A DNA stretch of 30,873 bases. It comes from Eutrophocola sp965661105. Its GTDB lineage: Bacteria; Pseudomonadota; Gammaproteobacteria; Pseudomonadales; Pseudohongiellaceae. Shown piece after piece: positions 22,525-30,174 of this stretch (the stretch's first letter is position 1; each line of letters opens with the position of its first letter). The stretch covers positions 1 to 30,873 of the forward strand of contig CBFICR010000034.1 of NCBI GenBank assembly GCA_965661105.1, in the 5' to 3' direction. The position numbers and the translations under genes are program-made. Below the pieces are notes generated by a model that was not told the origin of the DNA, did no database searches, and saw only the letters and a list, made by a program, of their open reading frames with translations.

Positions 22525-23967
22525 ATGACAAGCAAGATAACAGTAGCATATGGTGATGGTATCGGACCTGAAATTATGCAGGCATGTCTTAAAATTATGC
22601 AGGCTGCCGGTGCGGACCTGTCCTATGATGTCATCGAGATAGGTGAAAAATGTTATCTCGAGGGGCATACCTCCGGTATCCGCCCGCAGGACTGGGAAAA
22701 AATAGTTAGCAACAGGATTTTCTTCAAAGCCCCCATTACGACTCCGCAGGGTGGCGGCTATAAAAGCCTGAATGTCACTATTCGAAAAACACTCGGTCTG
22801 TTTTCAAACATTCGCCCGGTTCAGTCTTTTCATCCCTTCGTTAAAACCAAACATTCGGAATTGGATCTGGTGGTCATTCGGGAAAATGAGGAAGACCTGT
22901 ACGCAGGAATAGAGCATCGCCAGACCCAGGAGGTTTATCAGTGCCTTAAACTGATGAGTCGATCCGGTTGTGAAAGAATTATTCGCTACGCCTTTGAATA
23001 TGCACGACATATGGGGCGCAAGAAAGTCACCTGCATGACCAAAGACAACATTATGAAGATGACTGATGGTCTGTTTCGCAAGGTATTTAATGATATTCGG
23101 GAAGAATACCCTGAGATTGAATCGGATCATCTGATTATCGATATCGGTGCAGCCAGGTTGGCAGACACGCCGGAAAACTTTGACGTTATTGTTTTACCAA
23201 ATCTGTATGGGGATATTGTCAGTGACATTATTGCCCAGATTTCCGGCTCTGTAGGATTAGCTGGTTCATGTAATGTGGGTAAAGAGTCAGCAATGTTTGA
23301 GGCGATTCATGGGTCAGCGCCAGATATTGCGGGTCAGGACAAGGCTAATCCAAGTGCTCTGTTGATGGCTGGCGTCATGATGCTGAATCATCTGGGACAG
23401 GTTGATGTTGCTAACTCAATCAAAAATGCCTGGCTGAAAACGATTGAAGATGGTGTTGCCACACCGGATATATTTTCTGAAGTATCAACCAGTAAAGTGG
23501 GAACCAGTGGTTTTGTTGAAGAGCTTATCAGGCGACTTGGTCAGCAGCCAGAGCACCTGCCAGTTGCAACAACACAGCAAACAGGTGGTGAATGGGATCT
23601 GACTGAGTCAGCACTGACCATGCAGGAAAGAAAGCTGGAGGGCATTGATGTATTTCTGTACGAGGAAAATCGCGATCCTGACTATATAGGCAATAAACTT
23701 GCTGAACTTAGCCAGAGTAGCGATCTTGTTTTGCAGATGGTCACCAATAGAGGAATAAAAGTGTTCCCGAATGGTAATCCGCAAACCTATTGCACGGATC
23801 ACTGGCGCTGCCGTTTCAAGCCGGAAAATGCCGGTGGATCGCTTTCCCAGAAACACCTCATGTCTTTGCTCACTACGTTGACTGAGAATGGCTTCGACAT
23901 TATTAAAACTGAAATGCTTTATTCATTTGATGGGGAGCTGGGTTATTCGTTAGCCCAGGGCCAGTAA
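22525..23967 (+). CDS. icd: Isocitrate dehydrogenase, Rickettsia/Thermus type (icd-like)
   Basis: A 480-residue cytoplasmic dehydrogenase that oxidatively decarboxylates isocitrate to 2-oxoglutarate. The ATG has GGAGA seven bases upstream. The catalytic domain has YGDGIGPEIM, the substrate loop NVTIRKTLGLFSNIRPV, VIRENEEDLYAGIEHRQTQ, CMTKDNIMKMTDGLF and NLYGDIVSDI. The C-terminal ~130 residues (NRGIKVFP, TYCTDHWRCRF, FDIIKTEMLYSFDGELGYSL ending AQGQ) are the extra domain of Rickettsia- and Thermus-type IDH, about 480-496 residues, which rules out isopropylmalate dehydrogenase. At the coenzyme site it has HGSAPDIAG (residues 262-270); Asp267-Ile268 replaces the Lys-Tyr of NADP-dependent E. coli IDH, hinting at NAD preference. 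It leads a run of four genes with cysD and cysN and faces a LysR gene. Confidence 0.85.
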   Translation: MTSKITVAYGDGIGPEIMQACLKIMQAAGADLSYDVIEIGEKCYLEGHTSGIRPQDWEKIVSNRIFFKAPITTPQGGGYKSLNVTIRKTLGLFSNIRPVQSFHPFVKTKHSELDLVVIRENEEDLYAGIEHRQTQEVYQCLKLMSRSGCERIIRYAFEYARHMGRKKVTCMTKDNIMKMTDGLFRKVFNDIREEYPEIESDHLIIDIGAARLADTPENFDVIVLPNLYGDIVSDIIAQISGSVGLAGSCNVGKESAMFEAIHGSAPDIAGQDKANPSALLMAGVMMLNHLGQVDVANSIKNAWLKTIEDGVATPDIFSEVSTSKVGTSGFVEELIRRLGQQPEHLPVATTQQTGGEWDLTESALTMQERKLEGIDVFLYEENRDPDYIGNKLAELSQSSDLVLQMVTNRGIKVFPNGNPQTYCTDHWRCRFKPENAGGSLSQKHLMSLLTTLTENGFDIIKTEMLYSFDGELGYSLAQGQ

Positions 23968-24005
23968 CTTAAGCAGACAATACATATCAACCAGAGGAGA
24001 CAATC

Positions 24006-24446
24006 GTGTTTAAAACTACTTTACCAAAGCAGCTTGCTGGTCCCAAAAATTTTGAATTCGAGTACCAGAACCTTTTCGATACTATAAAAGTACAAATCAG
24101 AATTCCTGATGTGGAAAACAACGAATGTGAGCTGAGCGGAGAATGGGGGCCTCATTACAAAGTCCAGCTCAACAGCTCGCAGATGATTCGTGTTGCTTAT
24201 AAATCTTCCAAACAGCACGACTTTTCTTCATTCATGCTGTTTCCCTCTTGCCTGCATATTGAGTCACCGATTCTTCATGAAGAGCGCAAAAAAAACCCTT
24301 TTGTTTATGTAATTAATGATGATGTGAATAATCTACGCTTTGAAATATGTCTCAATCGAAATGGCTACATCATGCAGGCAAAAACCAAAGTGCTTGGTGG
24401 ATTTGACAGGCTAAGAATGAAAGCGCCGAAGCTGGGTGTGGTTTAA
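24006..24446 (+). CDS. Unknown 146-residue protein between IDH and CysD
   Basis: I do not recognise this family. It starts at a GTG with AGGAG six bases upstream, 38 bases after the IDH stop, so it belongs to the same transcript. There is no signal peptide or membrane segment. The predicted pattern is mostly beta: FEFEYQNLFDTIKVQIRIPD, CELSGEWGPHYKVQLNSSQM, IRVAYKSSKQ, FMLFPSCLHIESPIL, FVYVINDDVNNLRFEICLNR, NGYIMQAKTKVLGGFDRLRM. Two conserved-looking Trp/Gly and Pro-Ser-Cys turns stand out, with three Cys in total, all widely spaced. The composition is ordinary and the C-terminus is basic. Its place between IDH and sulfate adenylyltransferase suggests an accessory or regulatory subunit, but nothing in the sequence proves this. 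Confidence 0.75.
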   Translation: MFKTTLPKQLAGPKNFEFEYQNLFDTIKVQIRIPDVENNECELSGEWGPHYKVQLNSSQMIRVAYKSSKQHDFSSFMLFPSCLHIESPILHEERKKNPFVYVINDDVNNLRFEICLNRNGYIMQAKTKVLGGFDRLRMKAPKLGVV

Positions 24447-24512
24447 GAACCATCAATAATCTTGATCAGATAGAGCGTGCTGTATAGAGCGTTAGTGTGT
24501 GAGGTGGGGAAC

Positions 24513-25424
24513 ATGAATACATCAATAAATGCAGTACTGGTCCAGGATGAAAAGGAAGCAGAGGCTATTTATATCTTCAGGGAAATAGCGGCACAGTTTG
24601 AGAATCCTGTGCTGCTTTTTTCCGGTGGAAAAGACTCTATTACCCTTGTGCGTCTTGCACAAAAAGCATTTTTTCCGGCGGCGATCCCATTTCCCTTGTT
24701 GCATATAGATACCGGTCATAACTTTACTGAAACATTGGTCTGTCGCGATGAGTTGGTGGAAGAACTTGGACTTACTCTGATAGTTAGAAAAGTTCAGGAT
24801 GCCATTGATTCGGGAAAAATTTCTGAGGAAAGCGGCCGCTATGCAAGCAGGAATGCCCTGCAGACGCCTGTGCTGCTTGATGCCATCGAGGAATTTCATT
24901 TTGATGTCTGTATCGGTGGTGCGCGTCGGGACGAAGAGAAGGCGAGGGCGAAAGAAAGAGTTTTCTCTATTCGTGATGATTTTAGTCAGTGGGATGAGAA
25001 AAATCAGCGCCCGGAATTTTTCCGTATGCTGAATGGGCTCATCCCCAAGGGCTATAATGTGAGGGCATTCCCGATTTCAAACTGGACAGAAATGGATGTA
25101 TGGGAATATATCCGCAGGGAAAAGCTGGCGCTTCCTTCCCTGTATTTTGCCCACAAGCGCAAGGTTTTCCAGCGTGACGGAATGCTTTGGCCGGATAACC
25201 AGTTTGTAAATAAAAGCAGTGATGAAGCCTCTGAAGAGCGAATAGTGCGTTTTCGTACCGTTGGGGATATGACCTGTACCGCAGCAGTAGAATCCTCAGC
25301 CTCAGCCCTGGACGATGTGATTGAGGAAATCCGTATCTCAACGCTATCTGAACGAGGCGCCAGAATTGATGACAGGCGTTCAGAGGCTGCCATGGAAGAG
25401 CGAAAACGCGTTGGCTATTTCTGA
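24513..25424 (+). CDS. cysD: Sulfate adenylyltransferase subunit 2 (CysD)
   Basis: A 303-residue PP-loop ATP pyrophosphatase that makes adenosine 5'-phosphosulfate from ATP and sulfate together with CysN. The frame opens at 24477, but the ATG at 24513 follows GAGGTGGGG and matches the family start. The PP-loop is SGGKDS at residues 37-42. Other family blocks are LLHIDTGHNFTETLVCRDEL, CIGGARRDEEKARAKERVFS, FPISNWTEMDVWEYIRRE, LPSLYFAHKRKVFQRDGMLW and the C-terminal ERKRVGYF. RFRTVGDMTCTAAVES differs from the RFRTLGCWPLTGAVES form of E. coli and resembles CysD of actinobacteria (from memory), so this copy may serve a specialised pathway. cysN follows after 73 bases. Confidence 0.93.
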   Translation: MNTSINAVLVQDEKEAEAIYIFREIAAQFENPVLLFSGGKDSITLVRLAQKAFFPAAIPFPLLHIDTGHNFTETLVCRDELVEELGLTLIVRKVQDAIDSGKISEESGRYASRNALQTPVLLDAIEEFHFDVCIGGARRDEEKARAKERVFSIRDDFSQWDEKNQRPEFFRMLNGLIPKGYNVRAFPISNWTEMDVWEYIRREKLALPSLYFAHKRKVFQRDGMLWPDNQFVNKSSDEASEERIVRFRTVGDMTCTAAVESSASALDDVIEEIRISTLSERGARIDDRRSEAAMEERKRVGYF

Positions 25425-25497
25425 TAATCAGTTTTTTCAATCACTTGAATATCAGTAAAGCTTGTTGGAAAAAACAGCAAGTGTCGGGGGAGTAAGA

Positions 25498-26751
25498 ATG
25501 AACAAGCGAAATAAACTCTTAAGAATTGCCACCGCTGGCTCAGTGGATAATGGCAAGAGCACGCTTATTGGACGTTTGCTTTATGACACCAAGTCACTGG
25601 CAAGTGACAAAATTGAAGCGATAGAAAGACAAAGTTCTGCCAGGGGTTATGATTACCTGGACTTTTCCCTGGCTACCGATGGCCTTGTCGCTGAGAGAGA
25701 GCAGGGCATCACCATAGATGTGGCGCATATTTATTTCTCCACCAAAGAGTCGCGCTACATTATCGCCGATACACCTGGACATGAAGAATATACCCGCAAT
25801 ATGGTGACCGGCGCCTCAACGTCTGATGTGGCGCTAATCCTGGTTGATGCCAGGAAAGGGATTAATGAACAGACCATCAGGCATTTTTACATAAGCCACC
25901 TGTTATGCATGCAAAAAGTCCTGATTGTCATCAACAAGATGGACCTTGTAGATTACAGCGAGGACGTCTATAAAGCTGTTTGCAAGGACTTTAAAGGGCT
26001 TCTTGCCAAGAGTGATTATGATTCTTCGCGGGTAGAATACTTACCAATCAGTGCGCTCTATGGAGAGAATGTCACAAGCTCTTCAGATGCAATGCCCTGG
26101 TATAAAGGAAGCACCATGCTGTCATGGCTGGACAGTCTGGAGCTGGAAAAAAATTATTATCAGAATGCCCGTTTCCAGGTGCAGTATGTAATAAGGCCCA
26201 AGACTCATGAGTATCACGATTTCAGAGGTCTAAGCGGAATGCTGACAGGTGGCTCCTTGCGTAAAGGCGACAAAATAACAGTTCTGCCAGGTGGCAAGGA
26301 TTCTATCATCAGAAATATTCATTTCCATGATCAGGAATTTCTTGAAGCACAAGCCGGTACATCCATTACTCTGGTACTGGAGGATGATCTGGATGTCAGC
26401 CGTGGCGACATGATTGTTAAAAGCGGTGAGCTGCCTGATGAAGATAATATTCTTAAAGCAACCCTTTGCCAGGTCAACAATTCTACTCTCAAGGCAGGTG
26501 ACCGCTACATCCTGCAGGCGGGGGTTAAACGGCTGCTTGCCAGGGTGGAAGAAATCACCGGAATCCATGGCATGGACTTCACCGTGAGCACAGACAAACA
26601 GAAAGTGAGCATGAATGAAATTGCAGATGTCATTTTACGACTCAACAAACCGGTGCAGTTTGATCCTTATAAAATAAATCCAGCTCACGGTAGCTTCATC
26701 CTGATAGATGGCGGAAATCAAAACACAGTGAGTGTAGGGTTTATTCGATAA
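25498..26751 (+). CDS. cysN: Sulfate adenylyltransferase subunit 1, GTPase (CysN)
   Basis: A 417-residue EF-Tu-like GTPase that drives APS synthesis by CysD. The ATG at 25498 has GGGGGAG upstream, which I prefer to the TTG at 25462. GTPase motifs are in place: P-loop GSVDNGKST (residues 14-22; E. coli has GSVDDGKST), EREQGITIDVAHIYF, DTPGHEEY (91-98) and NKMD (146-149). Beta-barrel domains 2 and 3 fill the rest, ending NQNTVSVGFIR. It is shorter than E. coli CysN (475 residues), with a brief C-terminus and no fused CysC kinase. No APS kinase or reductase gene lies in the window, so the product would be reduced or turned into PAPS by enzymes encoded elsewhere. It is the last gene of the set. 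Confidence 0.94.
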   Translation: MNKRNKLLRIATAGSVDNGKSTLIGRLLYDTKSLASDKIEAIERQSSARGYDYLDFSLATDGLVAEREQGITIDVAHIYFSTKESRYIIADTPGHEEYTRNMVTGASTSDVALILVDARKGINEQTIRHFYISHLLCMQKVLIVINKMDLVDYSEDVYKAVCKDFKGLLAKSDYDSSRVEYLPISALYGENVTSSSDAMPWYKGSTMLSWLDSLELEKNYYQNARFQVQYVIRPKTHEYHDFRGLSGMLTGGSLRKGDKITVLPGGKDSIIRNIHFHDQEFLEAQAGTSITLVLEDDLDVSRGDMIVKSGELPDEDNILKATLCQVNNSTLKAGDRYILQAGVKRLLARVEEITGIHGMDFTVSTDKQKVSMNEIADVILRLNKPVQFDPYKINPAHGSFILIDGGNQNTVSVGFIR

Positions 26752-26756
26752 TCGGC

Positions 26757-26825
26757 TAACAGGGCACTCTTTATAGCAATAAATAGCAATTTACAGCAAT
26801 GCATAGGAATAGCAGTGCCCTGTTA
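26757..26825. repeat. 12-bp inverted repeat enclosing a 10-bp-periodic array
   Basis: Perfect arms TAACAGGGCACT (26757-26768) and AGTGCCCTGTTA (26814-26825) flank 45 bases. Inside, AGCAAT recurs at exact 10-base steps (26775, 26785, 26795) and then AGGAAT at 26805. It begins six bases after the cysN stop. It could be a long-loop terminator, a protein-binding array on one helical face, or a tiny mobile element. Confidence 0.7.
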
Positions 26826-26837
26826 TATCTTTGCGGT

Positions 26838-26867
26838 TATAACGGGTTAAGTTTCACAACCGTTATA
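26838..26867 (-). terminator. Hairpin overlapping the stop of the DUF2126 gene
   Basis: Arms TATAACGG / CCGTTATA with a 14-base loop; the right arm contains the TAA stop at 26863-26865. There is no T-run after it on the minus strand, so termination is uncertain. Confidence 0.4.
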
Positions 26868-29800
26868 TATCGAGATAACGCAAGTCCAGTGTATAGGGTC
26901 GCTCGGGATGTGGCTCTTCTTCCCTGATTTCAATTTCGCCCTGGGTATGTCCGAAGGAATTGAAGCGTGCAACACGCCGCGCTTCAGCCTCATTGGCATT
27001 CACCGGGAAGGTTTCATAATTACGCCCACCCGGATGAGAGACGTGATACTCACAACCTCCCATTGAACGGTTATTGCTGGTGTCTACCACATCAATCACC
27101 AATGGTGTGTGTACCTTGATAGTTGGATGCAGGGCTGAATAGGGATCCCATGCCTTGTAACGTATGCCGGCCACAAACTCTCCTTCCTGGCCGGTAGCCT
27201 GCATCGGCAATTTTCTGCCATTGCAACATATTGCCAGACGATTTCCTGTCATGCCCTGAATCTGCACCTGGATTCTTTCTACTGAAGAATCCACGTAACG
27301 TGCGGTTCCACCGCCGCTCATTTCCTCACCCAGTACATGCCATGGCTCGATGGCACCATGGATATCCATTTGTAATCCTGCCACATGAAAGCGTCCATAA
27401 TGAGGGAAACGGAATTCCTGGAATGGCAGAAACCAGTCAAGATCTATTGGATAGCCAGCGTCATTCAGATCGCGAATTACCCAGGACAGATCGTCCCAGA
27501 TATAGTGAGGCAACATGAAGCGGTCATGCAGTTGGCTACCCCAGCGAATCAAGTCTTCGTTGTAGGGGTTTTTCCAGAACCATGACACCATACTGCGAAT
27601 CAATAGCATCTGAACGGCGCTCATTTGCCAGTGTGGTGGCATTTCGAAGCCCCTAAATTCCACCAGGCCAAGTCTGCCTGTGGATGAATCCGGAGAATAA
27701 AGTTTATCAATACAGAATTCTGATCGATGGGTGTTGCCAGTAAGGTCCACCAGAAAATTACGCAGGATTCTGTCAATCATCCAGGGCTTATTATTGCCCG
27801 CTTTAGGTAGCTGTTGCATGGCAATTTCAAGTTCGTACATATTGTCATCGCGCGCTTCATCAACACGGGGGGCCTGACTGGTAGGCCCGATGAATTGCCC
27901 GGAAAACAGATAGGAGAGGCTGGGGTGGTTTTGCCAATAGCGCAACATGCTGGAGAGCAGGTGGGGCTGTCTGAGAAAAGGGCTGTCCTCTGCCTTTGCG
28001 GCACCAAGCGTGACATGGTTGCCTCCGCCAGTACCGGTATGTTTACCATCGAGCATGAATTTTTCAGTACCCAGACGACATTCTCTGGCTTCTTCATAAA
28101 GCCCTGATATTGTTTTTATCAGGTCATTCCAGCTTTTAGCAGGATGCACATTGACTTCAATGACGCCAGGATCCGGTGTGATCATCAATTTTGTCAGGCG
28201 CGGGTCTTTGGGTGGTTCATAGCCTTCGAATACCAGAGGCAACTTTTCTCTGGTGGCTATTTTTTCAATACAGCCCAGTAATTCGAGATAGGATTCCAGT
28301 CGCTTCAAGGGTGGCATGAATATATAAAGCTTGTCATCCCTGACCTGGGCACACAGAGCGGTATGAATAACTTTCTGCTGTACTTTCTGCTTACCCTTGA
28401 GAGCCCGGGAAGATTTCAGCTTTTCTCCGGTTTTTGGGTTTACTGGATGAGGCAATGGTTCCCAGTCAGAAAACGGATCCTTGTCAAAATCAACTTCACG
28501 CTCTATTTCCCAGGGAAGACTGTCCAGCGGTAAACGCAGTCCCATAGGTGAATCACCGGGAACCAGAAACATTTTATTGCGTCTGAATTTCCAGGCACTT
28601 GTTTGCCAGCCGCCACTTTTTGACGTATCCGCTGCAGCAATTGGCAGGGCAAAACCTGTTTGAGTGGTGAGCCCGTCATCGAAGACCTTACGGATTCGTG
28701 CACGTTCCTGGGCATCATTGATCTTGCTATCAGCAACACTAACATTTTTCGGTAGCGCGCCTTCCCTATCCAGATAGTATTCCTTATCTTCGTAGCCTGG
28801 CACGATGTATTTATCCGGCAAGCCAAGTTCTTCACACAGGTTTTTCAGAAAACTTCTTGCTGCTGTTTTAGGTACTTTGGTGTCATCCCCGGGTGTGGCC
28901 AGTAATGCAGGGTCATGCCATAGAGGCTTTTTGTCGGTGCGCCAGAATATACCCAGCGCCCATCTTGGCAGCTGTTCACCCGGGTACCATTTCCCCTGGC
29001 CATGATGAATGAAGCCCTGGGGAGCATAGTGCGCCTTGAGTCGTTGCAGAAGTTTTTCAGACAGCGCGAGTTTTTTCTCACCCAGGGCATTGGTATTCCA
29101 CTCCGCGCCATCCATATCATCGATTGATACAAACGTGGGTTCGCCACCCATGGTCAGTTTTACTTTTTCCCTGTTTAATTTTTTGTCGACTTCCTTGCCA
29201 AGGGCATTGATAGTGTTCCATTGAGCCGAGGAATAGGGTTTGGTCACCCGCGGATCTTCATGGATGCGAGTAACTTTGTTGTAGAACCTGAAGTCTACTT
29301 CACAGGGCCCGGTTGCCCCGGTAATCGGCGCGGCACTGAAAGGATCTGGGGTACAGGCGAGGGGGATATGGCCTTCACCGGCAAATAATCCGGAAGTAGC
29401 ATCCAATCCCACCCAGCCAGCACCTGGTATATAGACTTCAGCCCAGGCATGCAGATCGGTAAAGTCCTGTTCAGTCCCGGAAGGTCCATCGAGCGCTTTT
29501 ATATCTGCCTTGAGCTGGACCAGGTAGCCCGAGACAAAACGCGCAGCCATACCAAGATGGCGCAGAATCTGAACCAGCAACCAGGCATAGTCACGGCAAG
29601 AACCCTGTCTGAGGGTCAGGGTGTCTTCACAGGTCTGTACACCCGGGTCCATTCTGACCAGGTAACTTAGCTCACTCATCAGTCGGCTATTCAGGGCAAC
29701 CAGAAAATCAATGGTCGGTGTTTTTCTGCGATCCACTTTAGTAAGCCATTCCAATAGTAGCGGACCTTTTTCTGTAATTTGCAGGTAAGGCGCCAGATCT

Positions 29801-30135
29801 TTCTTTAATTGTTTGTCATAGCGAAAAGGGCAGTAATCATATTTTTCATCAAGAAAAAAATCAAAAGGGTTTATCACTGTCATGTCAGCAATAACTTCGA
29901 CATCAAACACCAGTTTTCGAGCTGGTTCGGGAAAAACCATGCGTGCAAGGTGATTGGAAAAAGGGTCCTGCTGCCAGTTGATGAAATGATTTTCTGGCTG
30001 CACCTTTAAAGAATAGGATTCAATAGGAGTTCGGCAGTGTGGTGCTGGACGCAGTCTCACTACATGTGGCATGATCGACGTAAGTCGGTCAAATCTGTAT
30101 TCGGTATGGTGTTTAATAGCAATTTTGATTGCCAT
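26863..30135 (-). CDS. Transglutaminase-like protein with DUF2126 domain
   Basis: A 1090-residue, apparently cytoplasmic protein without a signal peptide. The N-terminal ~155 residues are the bacterial transglutaminase N-domain (HHTEYRFDRLTSIMPHVVRL). A transglutaminase core follows with the full triad: Cys180 in RQGSCRDYAWLLVQILRHLG, His in DLHAWAEVYIPGAGWVGLD and Asp in the adjoining LDATSGLF. From about residue 310 onward is DUF2126 (KVKLTMGGEPTFVSIDDMDG; QGKWYPGEQLPRWALG; LDGKHTGTGGGNHVTLGAAK; GLVEFRGFEMPPHW). Such proteins are usually encoded with circularly permuted ATP-grasp (DUF404/407) and alpha-E (DUF403) proteins and are thought to handle peptides or amide bonds; the substrate is not known. 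Here the ATP-grasp partner is divergent, 39 bases away. GGAG lies 12 bases before the ATG. Confidence 0.92.
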   Translation of the reverse strand: MAIKIAIKHHTEYRFDRLTSIMPHVVRLRPAPHCRTPIESYSLKVQPENHFINWQQDPFSNHLARMVFPEPARKLVFDVEVIADMTVINPFDFFLDEKYDYCPFRYDKQLKKDLAPYLQITEKGPLLLEWLTKVDRRKTPTIDFLVALNSRLMSELSYLVRMDPGVQTCEDTLTLRQGSCRDYAWLLVQILRHLGMAARFVSGYLVQLKADIKALDGPSGTEQDFTDLHAWAEVYIPGAGWVGLDATSGLFAGEGHIPLACTPDPFSAAPITGATGPCEVDFRFYNKVTRIHEDPRVTKPYSSAQWNTINALGKEVDKKLNREKVKLTMGGEPTFVSIDDMDGAEWNTNALGEKKLALSEKLLQRLKAHYAPQGFIHHGQGKWYPGEQLPRWALGIFWRTDKKPLWHDPALLATPGDDTKVPKTAARSFLKNLCEELGLPDKYIVPGYEDKEYYLDREGALPKNVSVADSKINDAQERARIRKVFDDGLTTQTGFALPIAAADTSKSGGWQTSAWKFRRNKMFLVPGDSPMGLRLPLDSLPWEIEREVDFDKDPFSDWEPLPHPVNPKTGEKLKSSRALKGKQKVQQKVIHTALCAQVRDDKLYIFMPPLKRLESYLELLGCIEKIATREKLPLVFEGYEPPKDPRLTKLMITPDPGVIEVNVHPAKSWNDLIKTISGLYEEARECRLGTEKFMLDGKHTGTGGGNHVTLGAAKAEDSPFLRQPHLLSSMLRYWQNHPSLSYLFSGQFIGPTSQAPRVDEARDDNMYELEIAMQQLPKAGNNKPWMIDRILRNFLVDLTGNTHRSEFCIDKLYSPDSSTGRLGLVEFRGFEMPPHWQMSAVQMLLIRSMVSWFWKNPYNEDLIRWGSQLHDRFMLPHYIWDDLSWVIRDLNDAGYPIDLDWFLPFQEFRFPHYGRFHVAGLQMDIHGAIEPWHVLGEEMSGGGTARYVDSSVERIQVQIQGMTGNRLAICCNGRKLPMQATGQEGEFVAGIRYKAWDPYSALHPTIKVHTPLVIDVVDTSNNRSMGGCEYHVSHPGGRNYETFPVNANEAEARRVARFNSFGHTQGEIEIREEEPHPERPYTLDLRYLDI

Positions 30136-30174
30136 ATGTTTAGAATGCTCCTAGCAAAATAATTCAAAAATTTT

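Noticed and set aside
22525..23967. 3-isopropylmalate dehydrogenase (LeuB)
   Set aside because: The 480-residue length and the C-terminal CTDHWRCRF/GYSL region belong to Rickettsia/Thermus-type IDH; LeuB is about 360 residues and lacks it.
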